From Kosmotoga arenicorallina S304 (GTDB lineage: Bacteria > Thermotogota > Thermotogae > Petrotogales > Kosmotogaceae), in the NCBI RefSeq assembly GCF_001636545.1, contig NZ_JFHK01000017.1, positions 1-64,000 on the forward strand: 64,000 nt of DNA, given 5' to 3'. The position numbers and the translations under genes are program-made. The notes beneath the pieces were generated by a model. The model had not been told where the DNA came from and did no database searches. It saw nothing but the letters and a program-made list of their open reading frames with translations. Position 1 is the stretch's first letter, and every line of letters begins with the position of its first letter. Shown here piece by piece: positions 60,974 to 64,000 of this stretch.

Positions 60974-62098
60974 ATGATTGATACGCTTTTTAACTTCCTT
61001 CGAACAACGGGGTTTTCTGCATTAGGTTGGGAAAATTTGGTGATGTTCGCAATAGCAGGTGCGCTTTTTTACGTCGCAATTGTGAAAGAAGCAGAACCGT
61101 TATTGTTAATTCCCATTGCTTTCGGGATAGTTATGGCTAATATTCCCCACGAAGTAACAGGACTATTCGATGAAGGCACAGGGCTTATGTGGTTTATACA
61201 GCGCGGTCTGTATCTCGGAATATATCCCCCTCTTGTATTTCTCGGAATAGGTGCTCTAACAGATTTTTCTTTTTTACTATCAAACCCAAAAACACTTTTT
61301 CTCGGTGCTGCTGCACAAGTGGGTATTTTCATTTCCTTCATTACCGCCAGGTTCTTAGGTTTTAGCATGCCCGATGCAGCTTCTATTGGCATCATAGGTG
61401 GAGCTGATGGCCCCACTTCAATATACGTTGCAAGTCAGTATAATTCACCCTACCTCGCAATTATTGCCATTGCCGCATACTCCTATATCGCATTGATCCC
61501 CATAATTCAACCTCCAATAATGAAATTACTGACCACAAAAGAAGAGAGAAAAATAAAAATGGGAATGCAGCTTAGGCATGTTTCAAAACTCGAAAAAATA
61601 GTCTTTCCTATTGTGGGCACTATAATAATTGCTCTTCTTGTACCTAAGGCTCTTCCACTAATTGGAATGCTGATGCTTGGAAATATTCTGAGGGAAAACG
61701 GCTTAACCCAGAGATTGGCAGAAGCCGCTTCCAAATACATTTCTGATACAGCAATCATTCTTTTGTGCCTATCGGTGGGTGCAAGCGCGGATGGAAAAGT
61801 ATTTCTTCAATTACAGAGTCTTGAGATTGTAGGTCTTGGAGCAATGGCTTTTATTGCAGCTACAGCTTCTGGTATTATATTTGCGAAGATAATGAATCTG
61901 TTTTCAAAGAAAAAGGTAAATCCTTTGATTGGCGCAGCCGGGGTTTCAGCTGTCCCTGATTCAGCAAGAGTTGCTCATAAGCTTGCAATAGAAGAAGATC
62001 CATCGAACTTTATCCTTATGCACGCTATGGGTCCAAATGTTGCAGGCGTAATTGGCTCAGCCGTTGTTGCCGGTGTTTTCCTTTCAGTAATTTCATAA
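60974..62098 (+). CDS. oadB: Sodium-translocating decarboxylase beta subunit (OadB/GcdB type)
   Basis: 374 residues from ATG 60974, 7 bases after GGAGG. About nine membrane segments and the family motifs GIVMANIPHE and IIGGADGPTSIYVAS show the sodium channel of biotin-dependent decarboxylases. The decarboxylase alpha (carboxyltransferase), biotin carrier and gamma subunits are not adjacent, so partners must be elsewhere. It would convert oxaloacetate- or acyl-CoA-linked decarboxylation to a sodium gradient. korD follows by 14 bases. Confidence 0.92.
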   Translation: MIDTLFNFLRTTGFSALGWENLVMFAIAGALFYVAIVKEAEPLLLIPIAFGIVMANIPHEVTGLFDEGTGLMWFIQRGLYLGIYPPLVFLGIGALTDFSFLLSNPKTLFLGAAAQVGIFISFITARFLGFSMPDAASIGIIGGADGPTSIYVASQYNSPYLAIIAIAAYSYIALIPIIQPPIMKLLTTKEERKIKMGMQLRHVSKLEKIVFPIVGTIIIALLVPKALPLIGMLMLGNILRENGLTQRLAEAASKYISDTAIILLCLSVGASADGKVFLQLQSLEIVGLGAMAFIAATASGIIFAKIMNLFSKKKVNPLIGAAGVSAVPDSARVAHKLAIEEDPSNFILMHAMGPNVAGVIGSAVVAGVFLSVIS

Positions 62099-62112
62099 GT
62101 GGAGGTCTGGAT

Positions 62113-62334
62113 ATGGCAAAAAAGAAATTTTATGTCCATATTAATGACAGTTTCTGTAAAAAGTGTGGCATTTGTTATTGGATTTGCCCAACCAAGACTA
62201 TTGTTAAAGGCGAATTGGGAAAACCCGAAGTTACTGATCACGATAAATGTATTGGTTGCTTGATGTGCGAGAATGCCTGTCCTGATTTTGCAATCGATGT
62301 CGTTGAGCGTAAGGCGGTGAACGAAAATGTCTAA
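62113..62334 (+). CDS. korD: 2-oxoacid:ferredoxin oxidoreductase delta subunit (2[4Fe-4S] ferredoxin)
   Basis: 73 residues with two complete clusters: CKKCGICYWICP and CIGCLMCENACP. The length and the next gene (korA) mark it as the delta subunit of 2-oxoacid oxidoreductase rather than a free ferredoxin. It carries electrons from the enzyme to ferredoxin. GGAGGTC precedes ATG 62113, and the 3' end overlaps korA by 8 bases. Confidence 0.9.
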   Translation: MAKKKFYVHINDSFCKKCGICYWICPTKTIVKGELGKPEVTDHDKCIGCLMCENACPDFAIDVVERKAVNENV

Positions 62335-63481
62335 ATTTGTGCTTTTGCAGGGCGATGAAGCTTGCGCACTTGGAGCAATAAAAGCTGGATGTCGCTTCTT
62401 TGCAGGCTATCCCATCACCCCCGCTACAGAAATTGCAGAAACAATGGCAAAAGAATTACCAAAAGTTGGTGGAACCTTCATTCAAATGGAAGATGAAATT
62501 GCCAGTGCCGCTGCAATTGTTGGAGCGTCTTTAGCTGGCGAAAAAGCGATGACTGCAACAAGTGGCCCGGGTTTTAGCTTAATGCAGGAAGTAATTGGAT
62601 ATGCGTCGATGGTGGAAGCCCCAACTGTTTTTGTTAACGTTCAGCGTGGAGACCCCTCAACCGGAATGCCAACTAAAATCGCCCAGGGTGATATCATGCA
62701 ATCCCGATGGGGAACTCATGGCGATCATCCTGTAATTGCTATATACCCATCAACTGTTGAAGAGGTATACCGCTATATAGTCACTGCGTTCAATTATGCA
62801 GAACATTACCGTACACCTGTTGTCTTTCTTATGGATGAAGTGTTAGGTCACATGAGAGAAAGCCTTTATTTGCCACCAGATTCAGAGCTAAAATCTTTGC
62901 CAAGAGCCGGGGAATCAGTTCTTGAAGATGATGACATCTTTCAACCATTTATCGGCGATGACCAGATGTTAGCTGCCCCTTTGATAAAAATGGGAAAGAG
63001 TAGATTTCACGTTTCCGGGTTGGTTCATGATGAATCTGGCTTTCCAGTTGGGGCAGCTGTTGACGCAAATAGATTGCTGCGAAGGCTGGATCACAAAATA
63101 CGCCTTCACGCAGATGAAATTAACATATGTGATGAATATATGACCGAAGATGCCGAGATATTGATTGTAGCTTATGGTTCTGTCGCGAGAAGCGCATTAA
63201 GAGCTGTTAAGATTGCGCGAGAGGACAAGATAAACGTTGGCCTGTTTCGTCCTATAACCATATGGCCATTTCCTGCAACAAGGCTCAGGCAACTGTTGAA
63301 AAAAACGAGCGCTGTAATAGTTGTTGAAATGAATTTGGGCCAGATAGTTTATGAAGTTTCAAGATTAAATCGCCGTGGCACAAAGCTGGAACTTCTAAGC
63401 AAAGTCAATGGAGAGCTTGTCACTCCGCAGGAAATACTCGACACAATTGCAAAGGTAAAATCTGAGGTACTTGACCTTTGA
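62327..63481 (+). CDS. korA: 2-oxoacid:ferredoxin oxidoreductase alpha subunit
   Basis: 384 residues. The motifs GCRFFAGYPITPATEIAE, FIQMEDEIASAAAIVGAS and TSGPGFSLMQE are those of KorA/PorA-type pyrimidine-binding subunits. The enzyme oxidises 2-oxoglutarate or a similar oxoacid with CoA, giving reduced ferredoxin. The beta (TPP-binding) and gamma subunits, which normally follow, are missing from the next 500 bases; spoVS comes instead. It is translated with korD by overlap. Confidence 0.93.
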   Translation: MSKFVLLQGDEACALGAIKAGCRFFAGYPITPATEIAETMAKELPKVGGTFIQMEDEIASAAAIVGASLAGEKAMTATSGPGFSLMQEVIGYASMVEAPTVFVNVQRGDPSTGMPTKIAQGDIMQSRWGTHGDHPVIAIYPSTVEEVYRYIVTAFNYAEHYRTPVVFLMDEVLGHMRESLYLPPDSELKSLPRAGESVLEDDDIFQPFIGDDQMLAAPLIKMGKSRFHVSGLVHDESGFPVGAAVDANRLLRRLDHKIRLHADEINICDEYMTEDAEILIVAYGSVARSALRAVKIAREDKINVGLFRPITIWPFPATRLRQLLKKTSAVIVVEMNLGQIVYEVSRLNRRGTKLELLSKVNGELVTPQEILDTIAKVKSEVLDL

Positions 63482-63530
63482 ATTTATTTGACTCCTGTAA
63501 ATCTTTTAAGCAATATGGAAGATATGAGAA

Positions 63531-63565
63531 AAAAACCTTAATGCTTTTGAAGCCAAAGGTTTTTT
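63531..63565 (+). terminator. Terminator of korA
   Basis: A hairpin AAAAACCTT / AAGGTTTTT with an inner GCTT-TTG-AAGC stem, then TTTT. The spoVS -35 box lies in its inner loop. Confidence 0.75.
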
Positions 63566-63575
63566 GTGGTAAAAT
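63547..63575 (+). promoter_or_regulatory. Promoter of spoVS, embedded in the korA terminator
   Basis: TTGAAG (63547-63552), 17-base spacer and TAAAAT (63570-63575) with extended TGG. A dyad TGTGGT (63565-63570) / ACCACA (63582-63587) straddles the -10. Confidence 0.65.
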
Positions 63576-63610
63576 ATGTTGACCACATGCTCGAAAAGGA
63601 GGCAGTCTGA

Positions 63611-63916
63611 ATGGAAATATTGAAAGTCAGTTCAAAATCAAACCCTAACAAAGTTGCAGGTGCTATTGCAGGCGTTTTATCAAAGGATAACCAGGTTGAG
63701 CTCCAGGCAATAGGAGCAGGGGCAGTCAATCAGGCTGTTAAGGCTAGTGCTATTGCATCAAGATTTCTGAAAGAGAGAGGTGTGGAGATTTATTTAATTC
63801 CCGGCTTTGTGGAAATTTCGATTAACGACGAAACAAGAACGGGAATTACTCTGAAAATTGTTGCTGGAAAAAGAGAGGAAGTAGAACCCCAGGAGGTTAC
63901 TGAATCCGAAGCTTGA
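63611..63916 (+). CDS. spoVS: SpoVS family protein (Alba-like nucleic-acid-binding fold)
   Basis: 101 residues that match SpoVS throughout: EILKVSSKSNPNKVAGAIAGVL, QAIGAGAVNQAVKASAIASRF and the GITLKI end. In sporulating Firmicutes SpoVS affects spore coat assembly, but related genes are widespread in Thermotogota and other non-sporulators, and the fold suggests nucleic-acid binding. The C-terminal 15 residues are acidic. AAGGAGG precedes ATG 63611. DUF1385 follows 29 bases downstream and may be co-transcribed. Confidence 0.93.
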   Translation: MEILKVSSKSNPNKVAGAIAGVLSKDNQVELQAIGAGAVNQAVKASAIASRFLKERGVEIYLIPGFVEISINDETRTGITLKIVAGKREEVEPQEVTESEA

Positions 63917-63945
63917 TTTAGTTTAAACCTTTTTTAGGAGGAAAA

Positions 63946-64000
63946 ATGAAAAAACTCAATGTTGGTGGACAGGCAGTCATCGAAGGTGTGATGATGAAGG
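63946..64000 (+). CDS. DUF1385 membrane protein, N-terminus only
   Basis: The window ends 55 bases into this gene. The visible residues MKKLNVGGQAVIEGVMMK match the start of DUF1385 proteins (GGQAVIEGVMMR). The function of that family is unknown; it is often near ribosome or release-factor genes. AGGAGG lies before ATG 63946. Confidence 0.8.
   Translation, partial: MKKLNVGGQAVIEGVMMK

Noticed and set aside
63611-63916. SpoVS as evidence for sporulation
   Set aside because: No other sporulation gene is seen, and SpoVS-type proteins are common in non-sporulating Thermotogota.

Overview
The window looks like a chromosome segment of a Thermotogota bacterium, most likely close to Kosmotoga/Mesotoga. 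This rests on gene content: an NfnAB transhydrogenase pair, an ABC exporter pair like Thermotoga maritima TM287/TM288, SpoVS in a genome that shows no sporulation genes, a PPi-type phosphofructokinase, the tmk-clpC-radA-disA run and several secreted beta-rich proteins. Base composition is moderately AT-rich and Shine-Dalgarno sites are strong (GGAGG type). The genus is an inference. Apart from one transposase fragment at the left edge the region is ordinary, densely packed chromosome. I see no CRISPR array, prophage, plasmid genes or rRNA.

Layout. 1-588: C-terminal part of an IS4-type transposase. 723-10343: murJ, three tandem type IV prepilin-like genes, a subtilase lipoprotein, an SlyD-type FKBP, a beta-rich exported protein, the prepilin peptidase, a TPR protein and a ferritin-like protein. 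10362-12548: RNase R, divergent from a long rightward run (12628-22253): PPi-type phosphofructokinase, AMMECR1 and AmrS, ApbE/NusG-II/Gx membrane-redox genes, maf, radC, an HD protein, deoC, a cyclodeaminase-like protein, tgt and a second exported protein. 22324-22593: tRNA-Gly/Leu/Lys. 22712-26399: heterodimeric ABC exporter. 26499-30096: patatin, rbfA, truB, ribF. 30061-32395: lipase-like hydrolase, tRNA-Glu, tRNA-Ala, deoB. 32493-38755: Ste24-type protease, tRNA-Glu/Val/Phe, two MFS carriers, a DUF2207 protein. 38912-43764: 5'-nucleotidase with LysM, M32 carboxypeptidase, GNAT-like protein. 43761-45991: nfnAB. 46220-54353: beta-helix lipoprotein, methyltransferase, tmk, clpC, radA, disA as one operon. 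54360-57973: a degenerate amidohydrolase, a TagA-type glycosyltransferase, tRNA-Leu, glnA. 58258-64000: ppdK, oadB, korD, korA, spoVS and the start of a DUF1385 gene.

How it fits together: an anaerobic fermenter using PPi-linked glycolysis (PPi-PFK, PPDK), ferredoxin and NADPH balancing (NfnAB, KorAD), sodium-coupled decarboxylation (OadB), deoxyribose salvage (DeoB, DeoC) and c-di-AMP signalling (DisA).

The points most worth a second look are: two lipoproteins whose signal peptides and ribosome-binding sites point to non-canonical ATT and ATA start codons; a compact three-helix structured element at 4054-4119; an amidohydrolase that has lost most metal ligands; a korDA pair without korB/korC; a promoter embedded in a terminator in front of spoVS, with a dyad across its -10; a leader terminator upstream of nfnA; and a family of related foldback repeats in three intergenic gaps.
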